From Terrimicrobium sacchariphilum (lineage in GTDB: Bacteria > Verrucomicrobiota > Verrucomicrobiia > Chthoniobacterales > Terrimicrobiaceae), in assembly GCF_001613545.1 (NCBI RefSeq), contig NZ_BDCO01000003.1, positions 1 through 64,000 of the forward strand: 64,000 nt of DNA. Reading direction: 5' to 3'. Numbering within the stretch: the first letter of the stretch is position 1; every line of letters starts with the position of its first letter. Positions 27,164 through 38,000 of this stretch are shown piece by piece. A program made the position numbers and the translations under genes. The notes below the pieces were generated by a model. That model had not been told where the DNA came from. It saw nothing but the letters and a program-made list of their open reading frames with translations, and did no database searches.

Positions 27164-29713
27164 ATGAAGCGCTGGCGTTACGCCTCGAACGATATGACCA
27201 CCATACCGTCTCCCGATGTCGAACTACAGACAACCCGAGAACGCCTGGATCTGGCCTTGGAGGCTTCGGAGCTGGGGACGTTCTATTGCCCGCTCCCCTT
27301 TGGGGCTCTGGAGTGGAATGCCAAGTGCAAGGAGCATTTCTGGCTGCCGCCAGATGCCGAGGTTTCCATCGATCAGTTCTTCGACATCATCCATCCTGAC
27401 GATCGCGAGCATACCCGCCTAGCCATTGAGAGTACGCTGAACGAACGCCAACGCTACGACATCGCCTATCGTACGGTCTCTCCGGAGGGAAAGATTCGCT
27501 GGATTCGCGCCATCGGGCGAGGGTTCTACGATGAGACAGGCAGGCCGACCCGGTTCGACGGCATCACGGTCGATATTACATCGTCCAAGGAGATTGAGCA
27601 GGAACTCCGGCATCAGCAGCAGCTTTACGAGGAGATCGCCCGCCGGCTGGAGTTTCTCAACGGTATCTCCGAGGAAACACGCGAGCTGACCAGCCCGGCA
27701 GAGGTCATGAGCATCATCTCGGAGCGACTCGGTCTCTTTTTGGGAGTGAACCGCTGCGCCTACGCGGTGGTGCATCTCGATGAGGATGGCTTCACCATCA
27801 TGGATAATTTCACCGACGGTTGCGGCTCCATCGTCGGGGATTTCCGGCTCTCGGGCTTTGGCCGCGAGATTTATTCGGATCTCCGTGCGGGCAAGACCAT
27901 CGTGATCAATGATGTCGACACCCATCTCGCGCCGAACGATGGAGCCGAGGCGCTGAAGGTGGTCGATGTCCGGGCGTTGATCTGCTGCCCTCTCATCAAG
28001 AAGGGTAAACTGGCAGCCCTCATGGCTGTGCATCACATGCAGCCCCGTGTTTGGAAGACCAACGAGATCACCCTGCTGGAGGAGGTGGTCGAGCGGTCAT
28101 GGAACTATATCGAACGGGTCTACTCCAATCTCGCCCTCACCGAGAGCGAACTCCGCTTCCGCTCCCTCGTCGGTGCCACGGCTCTCATCGTCTGGCAGGC
28201 GGACAAGCATGGCAACATCCTCAGCGAGGTCGCGGGATGGGAGACCTTCACCGGGCAAACGCGTGCCCAATACTCCGGCCGGGGCTGGATGGATGCGGTG
28301 CATCCGGATGATCGCGGCCATATGGGCGACTCCTGGAAACAATCCGATCCGCCCGGGCTGAAATTTCAGGCCACCGTGCGTATTCGCCGCCGCGATGGCG
28401 TATTTCGCCGCATGCTCATTATTGGCGTGCCGGTGCTGGATGTCGCCGGCTTGATCCGCGAGTGGGTCGGCACCTGCACCGATATCGAGGACAAGCTGAC
28501 CCTCGAGGATCAGCGCGAGCGCATCATCCATGCCGAACGGACGGCGCGCACGGAAGCCGAGCGAGCCAGCCGGATGAAGGATGAGTTCCTCGCTACGCTC
28601 TCCCACGAGTTGCGCACACCCCTGAGCGCCATCCTCGGATGGGCGCAGATCCTGCGCGACGATGCCGGGCTGCCGCCCCAGCTTCAGGAAGCAGCGAAAA
28701 TCATCGAGCGCAACGCCCGCATGCAGGCTCAGATCATCGACGACCTGCTGGATATGAATCGCATCATCTCCGGCAAGGTTCGCCTCGACGTTCAGCATGT
28801 CGAGTTGAGCAAGATCATCGAGTCCTCCGTCGAGACCGTTCGTCCCGCCGCTACGGCAAAAGGCGTGCGCCTTCAGCCCATCCTTGATGGTTCGGCCGGC
28901 CCGGTCAGCGGCGACCCGAATCGTCTCCAGCAGGTTTTCTGGAATCTCCTCTCCAACGCCATCAAGTTCACCCCACGCGGCGGCCGCGTGCAGATCATCC
29001 TGCAGCGGGTCGACTCGCACATCGAGGTGAGCGTGGCCGATAATGGCGAGGGCCTTGCCCCGGAGTTCCTGCCCTATGTCTTTGACCGCTTCGTGCAGGC
29101 CGACTCCTCCTCGACCCGGGGCCATGGCGGCCTGGGCCTTGGGCTGGCCATCGTCCGTCAACTCGTCGAGTTGCATGGAGGGAGCGTGCATGCCGAGAGT
29201 CCCGGACCTCATCAGGGCGCCACCTTCACAGTTTCCCTGCCGCTTCTCCCGATTCATGCTCACCCCCCGGCGGAGCGCCGCCACCCGAAGAGCCTGCCGG
29301 AAAAACCACGGCCCCTTGAGTCCCTTCCGCGCCTCGATGGCGTGCGCGTGCTCGTGGTCGACGACGAGCCCGACGCCCGCGCGCTGTCCTGCCATCTCCT
29401 CACGGCCCAGGGAGCCGAGGTCCAGATGGCGGACTGTGCTGCCGAGGCCTTTGAAATGCTCCGGAAAAACCCGCCTTCCGTGCTGCTCAGTGATATCGGC
29501 ATGCCACGCGAGGATGGCATTTCGCTGATCAAGCGCATCCGCCAACTCCCGGCCGAGCAGGGAGGGGCTGTCCCGGCCATCGCTCTCACCGCTTACGCTC
29601 GCAGCGAGGATCGCACCAGCGCCGTTCTCGCGGGCTTTCAGATGCACGTTGCCAAACCGGTGGAAACCGGCGAACTCCTGGCTGTCGTCGCGAGTTTGGT
29701 GGGTCGGGTGTAG
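27164..29713 (+). CDS. Hybrid sensor histidine kinase (PAS-GAF-PAS-HisKA-HATPase-REC)
   Basis: An 849-residue soluble sensor kinase with no membrane segment. The order is: PAS with PAC at about 20-140 (HPDDRE, GITVDIT); GAF at about 165-310; a second PAS at about 325-445 (VHPDDRG); a HisKA dimerisation domain with phospho-acceptor His481 in LSHELRTPL; a HATPase domain at about 590-695 with NLLSNAIKF, DNGEGLAPEF and GLGLGLAIV; and a C-terminal receiver domain with phospho-acceptor Asp777 in LLSDIGMP and a closing Lys in HVAKPVE. It should autophosphorylate and relay to its own receiver. No partner regulator or output gene lies beside it. The start may instead be the ATG at 27,194. Confidence 0.9.
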   Translation: MKRWRYASNDMTTIPSPDVELQTTRERLDLALEASELGTFYCPLPFGALEWNAKCKEHFWLPPDAEVSIDQFFDIIHPDDREHTRLAIESTLNERQRYDIAYRTVSPEGKIRWIRAIGRGFYDETGRPTRFDGITVDITSSKEIEQELRHQQQLYEEIARRLEFLNGISEETRELTSPAEVMSIISERLGLFLGVNRCAYAVVHLDEDGFTIMDNFTDGCGSIVGDFRLSGFGREIYSDLRAGKTIVINDVDTHLAPNDGAEALKVVDVRALICCPLIKKGKLAALMAVHHMQPRVWKTNEITLLEEVVERSWNYIERVYSNLALTESELRFRSLVGATALIVWQADKHGNILSEVAGWETFTGQTRAQYSGRGWMDAVHPDDRGHMGDSWKQSDPPGLKFQATVRIRRRDGVFRRMLIIGVPVLDVAGLIREWVGTCTDIEDKLTLEDQRERIIHAERTARTEAERASRMKDEFLATLSHELRTPLSAILGWAQILRDDAGLPPQLQEAAKIIERNARMQAQIIDDLLDMNRIISGKVRLDVQHVELSKIIESSVETVRPAATAKGVRLQPILDGSAGPVSGDPNRLQQVFWNLLSNAIKFTPRGGRVQIILQRVDSHIEVSVADNGEGLAPEFLPYVFDRFVQADSSSTRGHGGLGLGLAIVRQLVELHGGSVHAESPGPHQGATFTVSLPLLPIHAHPPAERRHPKSLPEKPRPLESLPRLDGVRVLVVDDEPDARALSCHLLTAQGAEVQMADCAAEAFEMLRKNPPSVLLSDIGMPREDGISLIKRIRQLPAEQGGAVPAIALTAYARSEDRTSAVLAGFQMHVAKPVETGELLAVVASLVGRV

Positions 29714-30259
29714 AAGCAGTCTTGTTCAAGGAGCGAGTTCGCTTCATTTCCCGGCATTGACGGGGGATGGCAGACTTAACACCTGTTCACACGAACGAAC
29801 AACTGAATCACAAACTATCGGAAGTGAGGAGCCAATCCGAGAGAGAGATACCGGCTGTTGCAGACCTTGGTTTCGATATTGGTTTTCCGGAAAGCCCAGA
29901 CAGGACCAAGCCCTGGTTGCCCTTGGGGGATTTGAAAAGGTAGCTTATTTCCAACCCGCACCTTGATCGGGAGTCCCCCTATTTTAGTACTGTTCTGTTG
30001 CGTTTTCCTCACATTGCAACGTCCCGACCAAGCTGTTTTGGTAGCTCTGGAAGTGCGCTGGTCGACAAAGATATTCTGAATAAAGGGCGTAGCTGTTCCG
30101 AAATGGAAAGTTGAGACTAGCTGCGCGCTCTTGCCTTTTGGCCTGACGACGCGAAGGTCGAGGAAGCAGAGAGCAATGTGCTTCTGATAAAAACGGTTCG
30201 CCAATCCAGGCAAAGGGGGCGGCCGGTGGTGCCTGAAGACACTCCCTGGAATAGCTGGC
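29714..30259. other. AT-richer stretch without a convincing gene
   Basis: About 546 bases between the sensor kinase and the methyltransferase. Base composition is visibly less GC-rich than the flanks. A 132-residue frame is open on the minus strand (29,815-30,213; FLDLRVVRPKGKSA, VRVGNKLPFQIPQG), but it matches no family I know and has no good start signal. It may be a gene remnant or chance. No transposase or repeat is seen. The region belongs to the same foreign-looking patch as the methyltransferase. Confidence 0.4.
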
Positions 30260-31012
30260 TTATTTGCGAGTCATGGCGGCCCAACTGTCGTCAAAAGGAA
30301 TGGCTTCCTGTGAATCCGATGCCCAAAAATAGAGATTATGCCGCGATGGAAAGATTGTTTCGAACACGGTTACATGCTCGAAGTGCGGTTTTAAAAATGA
30401 GAGGAGATCTTCCTTGTCCTTGAACTCATATTCATGGTGACTAAGTTGCTTCCCGTCGCTCTTTTCCACGATGGTATACCCGGAAAGTATCCCGCCTGGA
30501 GCCAATCGCGCTTTGATGGCCTTCATCAACGCATTGATTTCATCCGGAGTGAAGTGCTCGATGGCTGCGTCCCAGACAATATTCTCAAAGGATCCCGTTG
30601 GCATTTGTGTTCGGATGTCGGCGAGGACAAATGTCACGTTCGGAGCAGAGTTTTTGTTTTTTGCCGTCTCTATGGCGGCTGGGTCGAAATCGCACGCAAT
30701 CACGGACTGAGAACGAAGGCTGTAGAAGTTTCGAGCGTTAAATCCATCTCCGCACGCAAGCTCAAGGACTTTTCCTCCCTTTAGCGACAAGGAGCCGAAG
30801 CAACCTCGTTCTATCCATAGGTTATTTCGATGGGTAAGCCATTGATGAAAGAGATCAATGTGATGGTCGAAGTGCTCGGGCTGCGGTGATCGTTCCCATT
30901 GGCATCGCATAAGCCACTTATGGGTAGAGTTTGCGAATTTTATGCTTAGGCCTGCGAGGAACTGAAGGATACGTTCTTCCTGTTTCTTTGGCAGCTTTCG
31001 GAGAATAGTCAT
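30260..31012 (-). CDS. Class I SAM-dependent methyltransferase
   Basis: A protein of about 250 residues from the ATG at 31,012 (MTILRKLPKKQEERI). The SAM-binding motif I is VLELACGDGFNARNFY; motif II is the acidic CDFDPAAIETAK; the following VLADIRTQMP, IVWDAAIEHF and LAPGGILSGY complete a Rossmann methyltransferase. The N-terminal ~75 residues are Trp/His-rich. Base and codon use are less GC-rich than neighbours (many AAA, AAT and TTT codons), and the gene lies just beyond the 3' end of tRNA-Lys, both signs of acquisition by transfer. The target is unknown; small molecules or glycans are typical for this type. Confidence 0.8.
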   Translation of the reverse strand: MTILRKLPKKQEERILQFLAGLSIKFANSTHKWLMRCQWERSPQPEHFDHHIDLFHQWLTHRNNLWIERGCFGSLSLKGGKVLELACGDGFNARNFYSLRSQSVIACDFDPAAIETAKNKNSAPNVTFVLADIRTQMPTGSFENIVWDAAIEHFTPDEINALMKAIKARLAPGGILSGYTIVEKSDGKQLSHHEYEFKDKEDLLSFLKPHFEHVTVFETIFPSRHNLYFWASDSQEAIPFDDSWAAMTRK

Positions 31013-31184
31013 TGCAATGGAAAAATGATTTGGACCCTGAGTGTCTGTCCGAAAATCGTAACATTGTCGCGCCTCCGCAAAGTCCTTTGAGATATGTATT
31101 CCGGTTTTGATTTTCGTTGCAACCGAAGAATGTCGGCCCAGTTGGTTGGGAACGAGCAAGGGTAGTAGGGAACCAAGAAAAACA

Positions 31185-31256
31185 TGGGTTGGGTGGGACT
31201 CGAACCCACAACCAACGCCTTAAAAGGGCGCTGCTCTACCATTGAGCTACCAACCC
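31185..31256 (-). tRNA. tRNA-Lys (UUU)
   Basis: A 72-base cloverleaf on the minus strand. The acceptor arm GGGTTGG pairs with CCAACCC, the D arm is GCTC/GAGC, and the anticodon stem GCGCC/GGCGT holds the loop CTTTTAA with anticodon TTT. The T arm is GTGGG-TTCGAGT-CCCAC. The discriminator base is A (31,185) and the 3' CCA is not encoded. The 3' end faces the AT-richer methyltransferase patch. Confidence 0.95.
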
Positions 31257-31267
31257 GGGTCTCTTTC

Positions 31268-31295
31268 TTTATACCGCGCCGGGAGCGAAGCTCAA
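31268..31295 (-). promoter_or_regulatory. Sigma-70-like promoter of tRNA-Lys
   Basis: On the minus strand TTGAGC (31,290-31,295) and TATAAA (31,268-31,273) are separated by 16 bases, and the -10 ends 11 bases before the first base of the tRNA. Both hexamers are close to consensus and the position fits transcription start at or just before the tRNA 5' end. Confidence 0.55.
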
Positions 31296-31323
31296 GCGGG
31301 TATCGGGAAAGCGAACGGCGTAT

Positions 31324-31344
31324 ATTCCTCGTTTTTCGAGGAAT
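31324..31344 (-). terminator. Hairpin after the peroxiredoxin gene
   Basis: A perfect 8-bp inverted repeat, ATTCCTCG (31,324-31,331) and CGAGGAAT (31,337-31,344), with a 5-base loop, 21 bases after the peroxiredoxin stop. No T run follows on the minus strand, so it may be a weak or factor-assisted terminator that also insulates tRNA-Lys. Confidence 0.45.
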
Positions 31345-31365
31345 GGCAAGCGCTCTCTGTGCGAA

Positions 31366-31878
31366 TTACTTCAACGCCGCGGCCGCCTGGCGCACTTCAT
31401 CGGCTGCTCCCTCGGTCTTCGCCTTCGGGTTCACCCAGGCGATTTTTCCGTCTTTCACGAGGAAAGACTGGCGCTGCGTGATGCCCACGACAGGGATCAG
31501 ATCGACATGGAACGCCTCGGCCACCTTGCCGTCATGGTCGGCGATGAGAGGGAAGGGGAGGTTGTATTTCTCTTGGAATTTTTTCTGCGCCTCGACCGTG
31601 TCCTTGCTCACGCCCACGACCTGGATGCTCGCGCCGCCGAGGCTGGCGTAGGAGTCGCGTAGCGAGCAGGCCTGCTTTGTGCAGCCCGGTGTGTCGGCTT
31701 TTGGGTAGAAATACACCAGGGTGACCCCCTTGGCGTAGATCGCCGCGAGGTCGAGCGGTTTGCCGTCCTGGTCGATGGCGGCAGGGGTGGGGGCGGGTGA
31801 ACCGACCTCGAGAGGGGCGGCGTTACCGAAGAGTCCGAAGAATGTCATGGCAAGAAGGGTGAGTATTGCTCGTTTCAT
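31366..31878 (-). CDS. Secreted PrxQ/BCP-type peroxiredoxin
   Basis: A 170-residue thiol peroxidase from the ATG at 31,878. The signal peptide is MKRAILTLLAMTFFGLFGNA. The peroxidatic Cys66 and resolving Cys71 in DTPGCTKQACSLRD have the C-X4-C spacing of BCP/PrxQ enzymes (compare PGCTxQAC in E. coli Bcp). YFYPKADTPG and the later AEAFHVDLIPVVG fit the thioredoxin fold. It should reduce hydroperoxides, with the signal placing it in the periplasm. It is divergent from the TPR membrane protein, with 32 bases between starts. A cytoplasmic thioredoxin could not serve it directly, so its reductant is unclear. Confidence 0.88.
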   Translation of the reverse strand: MKRAILTLLAMTFFGLFGNAAPLEVGSPAPTPAAIDQDGKPLDLAAIYAKGVTLVYFYPKADTPGCTKQACSLRDSYASLGGASIQVVGVSKDTVEAQKKFQEKYNLPFPLIADHDGKVAEAFHVDLIPVVGITQRQSFLVKDGKIAWVNPKAKTEGAADEVRQAAAALK

Positions 31879-31910
31879 GGAAATTTCGTTGTAGGGTACC
31901 ATCCATCGAA

Positions 31911-33293
31911 ATGCTCAGAAGTCGACTCCTCCGTTACGCTGCGATTGTTGTTTTGGGTGCGGCCATTTGCGGGCTTCTCTGGCTCGTCCCGGCGTTGCTG
32001 GTGGGACCGGCCTTGGAAAGCTGGGCTTCCGCCGCCCGTGGGATGTATCCGCAACTCTTTATCCCGGAGCTTCATACGTCCTTGGATGGTGTCTCCGGCC
32101 TCCTTTGGAGGCTCGGCGGTGCGAGCGGCCTGGGCTTTCTCGTGGCGGTGATGGGTTTTTTCAAGGGCTTCGCCATCGGTGGCATCCTGACCGCCCTCCT
32201 GCTCCTCGCCTGGCAACTCCGCCCGCGTCTGTGGCAATGGCTGGCTGGCGGTCTGGCCGCCCTCGCGTATCTCGGGGCCTGCGCCCTCGCGATCGTTCAG
32301 ATGGCGACCCTCGATCGGAGCTTCGTGCAATCCCGGGAGCTGAACGGCCCGTTCAACCTTCTCGACGAATGGAAGGGTGGCCCGCTCTTCGTTTCCCGTT
32401 CCGGCCTTCCGTTTGTTGTCCTGCGCGATCCGGCGGCCGCGAAAGACCTTACCGAGGCCGCCGCCTTCAAACTGGCCAACGATACTGCCGCCTGGCGCGA
32501 ACAATTGCGGAAATCTGACTGGCAGACCGTCATTCTCACCGGGCCGAACATCGAATTTCGCCCGCTCCTCAATCACCTCCTCGACTCGCCCGACTGGCAT
32601 CTCGCCGCCGTGACGAACCAAGGCTACGTCTTTCTCCGTGGCGCCGGGGCGACTCCGCATGAGTTCGACCCCATGAAATTCCAGCTCGGCAGCGACCGCG
32701 AAACCGCTGTCTATCTCGCTGCGCTGGCCGATCGCTACGAGGCTCTCCGCGACACCCGCAGCGCACGCGATTGCATCACCCGCGCCCTCAAACTCGCCGG
32801 CAACGACGCCACGGTCCTCTCCTACGCCGCCGCCATCGAGGCCGGGCACAAGCGCTGGGCGGATTCCCTGGGGTTCGCCGACCGTGCTCTTTCCGCCGAT
32901 CCGCGTTCCTCCTACGCGCTGCTGCTCAAGACCCTCGCCCTTCTCGAGACCGGCCGCCCCGACAAGGCCGAGCCGCTGGCTCGCCAGTTGATGGAGCGCG
33001 CACCCAATGACACCTATACGCTCTTCCTCTACGCCCGCGTTTGCCGCGAACTCCGCGACTCCCATACCGAGGCCGAGACTTTGCAGAAACTCATTGCTGT
33101 CTCGCAACGGCAGGGCCTCGCCATACCGCCGAATTACTACGTCTATCTCGGCCAGGCCTACGTCCTCATCGGCGACGCCCCACAGGCCGCCGCAGCCTAC
33201 CACAAGGCCCTCGAGATTCCCGGTCTCGGCCCGGAGTTGACCGAGTCCGTGCGCGATGCCCTGAAAACGGTGGAATCCAAAATCCGCCGCTGA
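31911..33293 (+). CDS. Membrane protein with C-terminal TPR-like repeats
   Basis: A protein of about 460 residues from the ATG at 31,911. Three hydrophobic helices lie near the N-terminus: AAIVVLGAAICGLLWLVPALL, LGFLVAVMGFFKGFAIGGIL and WLAGGLAALAYLGACALAIV. A periplasm-sized region of unknown fold follows, with DWQTVILTGPNIEF and HLAAVTNQGYVFLRG. TPR-like helical repeats occupy about 265-455, for example YLAALADRYEALRDTRSARDC and YVYLGQAYVLIGDAPQAAAA. TPRs bind partner proteins; the partner is unknown. It is divergent from the peroxiredoxin and 64 bases upstream of ilvD. Confidence 0.7.
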   Translation: MLRSRLLRYAAIVVLGAAICGLLWLVPALLVGPALESWASAARGMYPQLFIPELHTSLDGVSGLLWRLGGASGLGFLVAVMGFFKGFAIGGILTALLLLAWQLRPRLWQWLAGGLAALAYLGACALAIVQMATLDRSFVQSRELNGPFNLLDEWKGGPLFVSRSGLPFVVLRDPAAAKDLTEAAAFKLANDTAAWREQLRKSDWQTVILTGPNIEFRPLLNHLLDSPDWHLAAVTNQGYVFLRGAGATPHEFDPMKFQLGSDRETAVYLAALADRYEALRDTRSARDCITRALKLAGNDATVLSYAAAIEAGHKRWADSLGFADRALSADPRSSYALLLKTLALLETGRPDKAEPLARQLMERAPNDTYTLFLYARVCRELRDSHTEAETLQKLIAVSQRQGLAIPPNYYVYLGQAYVLIGDAPQAAAAYHKALEIPGLGPELTESVRDALKTVESKIRR

Positions 33294-33357
33294 TTCCGCC
33301 CGCCCTGCCGCCCTTGCCTAGAGAGACGCGACCCACTAGACTCCCAACCTTCCACAA

Positions 33358-35061
33358 ATGAGCTCCAAGACCCGCACGAAGCCCAACCTTCGCCCCCACT
33401 CCTCACTCGTGCTCGATGGCGAGAGCCGCGCGCCCAGTCGCGCCATGCTCTACCCCGTCGGGTACAAGGACAGCGATTTCAGCAAATCCCAGATCGGCGT
33501 CGCGTCGACCTGGAGCATGGTCACTCCGTGCAACATGCACATCGACCAGCTTGCCCGCGAGGCAGCCATCGGCGTCGACGGCGCGGGCGGGAAGGCCACC
33601 ATTTTCAACACCATCACCATCTCCGATGGCATCTCCATGGGCACCGAGGGGATGAAATACTCGCTCGTGTCGCGCGAGGTCATCGCCGACTCCATTGAGA
33701 CGGTCGTGGGCTGCCAGGGTTTCGACGGCTTCGTCGCCATCGGCGGCTGTGACAAGAACATGCCGGGCTGCTGTATTGCCATCGCCCGCCTGGACCGCCC
33801 CGCCGTGTTTGTGTACGGAGGAACCATTCTGCCGGGCTGCCTGAATGGCAAAAACCTCGACGTCGTCTCCGTCTTTGAGGCGGTCGGCGCGGAGGCTGCG
33901 GGCAAGATCACTCCGAAGGAAATGCACGAGGTCGAGTCCTGCGCGATTCCCGGCCCCGGCTCCTGCGGCGGCATGTACACAGCCAATACGATGGCATCCG
34001 CCATCGAGGCCATGGGCCTCAGCCTACCCAACAGCTCGGCCCAGGCTGCCGTTTCCGCCCACAAGGTGAAGGACTGCCGCGAGGCAGGCGCTGCGGTTTT
34101 GAATCTCCTGAAGCGCGGCATCCGCCCATCGGATATCTTCTCGAAGGAATCCCTGGAGAACGCCATCACCGTGGTCATCGCCCTTGGTGGTTCGACCAAT
34201 GCCGTGCTGCATCTCCTCGCCATCGCCCACGCGGCCAACGTGAAGCTCACGATCGACGACTTCACCCGCATCGGCAAGCGCGTGCCGGTATTGGCTGATC
34301 TCAAGCCGAGCGGCCGTTTCCTCATGAGCCAGCTCGTCGAGATCGGCGGCATCGTCCCGATGATGAAGGACCTGCTCCACGCGGGCCTCCTCCACGGCGA
34401 CTGCCTCACCGTCACCGGCAAGACGCTCAAACAAAACCTCGCCGCCTTCAAACCCTACCCGAAGGGCCAGCAGATCATCGCCCCGCTCAAGAAGCCCCTC
34501 AAGCCCGAGAGCCATCTCGTCATCCTGCGTGGTAACCTCGCGCCCGACGGTTCCGTGGCCAAGATCAGCGGCAAGGAGGGCGAGCGCTTCAGCGGCAAAG
34601 CCCGCGTTTTTGATAGCGAGGAGACCGCGATGTCGGCCATCCTCGACGGCAAGATCAAGAAGGGCGACGTCATCGTCATCCGCTACGAAGGGCCGCGCGG
34701 CGGTCCCGGCATGCGCGAGATGCTCTCGCCTACCAGTGCCGTCATGGGCCGCGGCCTCGGAAAGGATGTCGCCCTCATCACGGACGGACGCTTCTCCGGC
34801 GGTACGCATGGCTTTGTCGTCGGCCACATCACGCCCGAGGCGTTCGATGGCGGCCCGCTGGCCATCGTCAAAAACGGCGACGCGATCACCATCGACGCCG
34901 TCACCCGCACTCTCACGCTCGGCCTCTCCAAGAAGGAAATCTCCGACCGCCTCGCCAAGTGGAAGCGTCCGAAGCCCCGGTACCGCCGTGGCGTGCTCGC
35001 CAAGTACGCTGCCAGCGTGACCACCGCCTCGCTCGGCGCTGTCACCGACGCCGGTCTCTAG
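33358..35061 (+). CDS. ilvD: Dihydroxy-acid dehydratase
   Basis: A 567-residue enzyme of the IlvD/Edd family that dehydrates 2,3-dihydroxy-isovalerate and -methylvalerate to the 2-oxoacids, the third common step of Val and Ile synthesis. Cluster-binding Cys residues are in place: C58 (TPCNMH), C131 ([10 protein letters not shown]) and C203 ([12 protein letters not shown]). The C-terminal swivelling domain has [14 protein letters not shown] and [10 protein letters not shown]. Length and motifs fit IlvD rather than 6-phosphogluconate dehydratase. It stands apart from other ilv genes; leuC-leuD of the same amino-acid network are 27 kb away in this window. The degenerate NRPS-like gene starts 25 bases after its stop. 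Confidence 0.93.
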   Translation: MSSKTRTKPNLRPHSSLVLDGESRAPSRAMLYPVGYKDSDFSKSQIGVASTWSMVTPCNMHIDQLAREAAIGVDGAGGKATIFNTITISDGISMGTEGMKYSLVSREVIADSIETVVGCQGFDGFVAIGGCDKNMPGCCIAIARLDRPAVFVYGGTILPGCLNGKNLDVVSVFEAVGAEAAGKITPKEMHEVESCAIPGPGSCGGMYTANTMASAIEAMGLSLPNSSAQAAVSAHKVKDCREAGAAVLNLLKRGIRPSDIFSKESLENAITVVIALGGSTNAVLHLLAIAHAANVKLTIDDFTRIGKRVPVLADLKPSGRFLMSQLVEIGGIVPMMKDLLHAGLLHGDCLTVTGKTLKQNLAAFKPYPKGQQIIAPLKKPLKPESHLVILRGNLAPDGSVAKISGKEGERFSGKARVFDSEETAMSAILDGKIKKGDVIVIRYEGPRGGPGMREMLSPTSAVMGRGLGKDVALITDGRFSGGTHGFVVGHITPEAFDGGPLAIVKNGDAITIDAVTRTLTLGLSKKEISDRLAKWKRPKPRYRRGVLAKYAASVTTASLGAVTDAGL

Positions 35062-35086
35062 TAGTACCCACTCCCGATCTCTCTCC

Positions 35087-38000
35087 ATGCGCGACTCCTC
35101 TGCCTCCGCCGGTCTTTCCACCGCCGTTTTCCTCCACAAGGAAGCGGCGGACCCCGCTGTGCAAAATGCCCAGCTTTCCGTCAGCTTCGGTGAAAAAATC
35201 GAAGCTGGGAAAATCCGGGACACCTGGAACAGCCTGCTGGCGGCCAAGGCGCTCCTGCGCGCGGGCATCTACCAGACGCCCGAGGGCTGCGTGCTTCGCG
35301 AGGCCGCAGCGAGAGAAATGCGCTGGCAGCATCTCGATTGGACAAAGGATGACCGTGAGGGCATCCCGGTCCAGTGGGGCGCGTTGCTGGCCTCGGAAGC
35401 CGAAATGTCTTTTGCCCTCGAGGGTGCGCCGCTTTTCCGCGGTGTCACTATCGAGCTCCCGGGCGGCGGGACGCACCTGCTCCTGACCTTCCCGCAGTGC
35501 CTCCTGAGCGAGGAGGAAATCTACCGGCTCCTCTCGGAATATCTCGCCGCCATTGATGGACATGCTCCGGCGCATGAAACCGAGATTCCCGCCACGTCCT
35601 CCGGCGATGCCTCGACGGATTGGTGGAAGGAACACGCCAAGGCGGCACCGTTCACGCTGGCTCTCCATCCTGCTTCGGACGCCCTGCGCACCCCGGCCTC
35701 CGTTTCCCACCTTTACCAGCGCGACGACTCCCGCGGACTCCACAACGCCGCATCGAAACTCGGCGTCAGCCTCGGCACGCTTATTCAGGGCGTCGCCGCC
35801 ATCGTCATCGGCCGCCTCGGCTCCGCTCCCGACTTCACCTGGCTCTCGAATCCTCCCGGCGTCTCGCATCTTCTGCCCACCCCGGTTTCGCTGAAAGGAA
35901 GCCAGACCTTTTCGGACTGGATCACCGCCTTCGAACTTGACGAACAGGACCGCGCCGCGCACGCCGGGGTTTCGCTTCCGGGCATCCTCCCTGTCCTCGG
36001 TCGCCGCCTTGCGGAATACCCGATCGCCTTCCGCTCGCTGCCCGCGTCCGTCAGCGACCGCATTCAAGCCGCTCAGCCGCGCTGGATGAATTTCGATGCC
36101 AAGATCATGGGCCGTCCGCTGACGCCGGTCTCCATCGACCTGCACGATGGCTCCCGCATTTCGCTCGAGGTTTTCTACACCGCCGATCGCTGGACTTCCG
36201 AGCAGGCCGACCGCGTGCTCGCGCGGCTCCTGTCGGCCATTGCGGGGGTATTGGCAGATCCCGAGATCGAGCTTGGCGCCCTGACTGGCGCGCTCGATAC
36301 CGATACCCTTCCTGCCGTGACCTGTGTGCCGCTGCCCTCTGCGGGCAAGAGCTTCGAGGAGCGTATCTGCGACACCGCGGCGAAGCTCTCCACCGAGCTT
36401 GCCGTGCAGGGCGAGGGCGAGGCCGCTCTTTCCTACGGCGACCTCCTTTCTCATGCCCGGTCGCTTGCGTCCTATCTCAAGCAGGAAAATCTCGCTGAGG
36501 GCTGGGTGATCGCCGTGTGTCTCGTGCCCACTCCCTGGCTGCCCGTGGCCCTGCTGGGCATCGCCCTCGCGGGCGACACCTGCGTCGCGCTTGATCCCGA
36601 GGCCGCCCGCGAATGGCTCGCCGACAAGGCCGCCTCCTGCGATGCCGAACTCGTCATTTGCGATTCCCGGACCGCATCATTTTTTGAGGGAGGCTCCCGC
36701 CGCGTTCTGGTCATCGACCAGCACTGGGAGACGATTGCCGCCGCCCCGGTTTTCGAAAAGATCAGCCACGAGCCCAAGACAGCGTACCTCCTGCTCGGCA
36801 CCGAGAGCGATCCCGCCCCAAGGGTCGCCTCGATCCAGCCCGATTTCGTCGGCTCCGTCCTCAAGGAATCCATCGCCCGCTGGCGGCTGCGCCCCGGTTC
36901 AAGCATTCCGCTGAATTTTTCCGCGGGCACAGGCGCATTCCTCGAGGTGCTGCTTTCCGCTCTTGCGTCTGGGGCGACGATCCTCCTGCCGCCGACGGCC
37001 TCGGTCGCTTCCAGCTTTGCGTGGAATCCCACCCACCTCCGCCTCAGTCTCTTCCAGTGGCGCAATCTCCTCGCCGAGCTTCGCCGTGGCTCCGTTACAC
37101 TTCCAGAATCGCTTCGTGCCGTCGCCATTGAGGCCGATGCCGTGCCTGCTGATCTCTTCGCGGAATGGCTGACCTTTGCCGGGGAGGAAATCGCCACCCA
37201 CATCTTCTGGAGCCCGGTGTCGAATGCCGGTCTCGGCATCCGCTCGTTCGTGAAAGGCGGCTCCGCAGCGACCCTGCCCGCCACGGGTTTTCCGACCCCT
37301 GGCCTGTCTGTCACGTTTGTCGACGCTCTCGGCCGCGACCTTCCGCCGCATATCGAGGGGGAGGCTCTGATCAAGCTCATTGATGGTGACCAGGAGTGGA
37401 AAATGCCTGCCTGGCGCGACGAGCACGGCGCGTTTTATTTCCTCACGGAGAGCTGTGCCGAGGCGAAAATCCGCCAGACTCTCGGCGTGCTCGATACCGT
37501 TGTTGCCGAAGTCGACTCGCGTCGTGGCGCATGGGTTTTGCGCAAGTCCGATGCACTTCCCGCGAATGCGCTGGAGCAGATCAATGGCGTCCTGTCCTCC
37601 GCTCGCAAAATCGACTTTGTTCAGGAGGTCGACCTGTTTCCCGTCACTCCCGTGGGCGAATTGAAGGTTGCCGCCCTTCCGACCCCCGCGAGAATCGCCA
37701 AGCCGAAGCAACAGGCCAAACCCGAGCCTGCGCCCGCTCCGAAAGCCTCCGCAGCCCCCCGGGTTCCCGAGGCGCGTCCGGCTGAGTCTTCCGTTGCCGC
37801 CGAGTCCGCGCCGCAGCCGGCCCCGCAGCCCGTGCGCCGCGATTGGGAGCCTCTCGTCCTGCTCAGCCGTGAACCTTCCACGCCGAACCTCATCCTCGTC
37901 CACGACGCAGGCGGCGATCCCGCTGTGTATGATTCGCTGGCTGCGACTCTGCGCGGAGACTGGACTATTTATGCCACAGCAGCCCGCGGCTTTCACCAGC

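Noticed and set aside
28097-29647. A 516-residue open frame on the minus strand within the sensor kinase
   Set aside because: The plus strand carries HisKA, HATPase and receiver motifs with intact active residues; the antisense frame has none.
29649-29966. Open frame extending past the sensor-kinase stop in another frame
   Set aside because: It begins inside the receiver-domain coding sequence, and the residues beyond have no family similarity.
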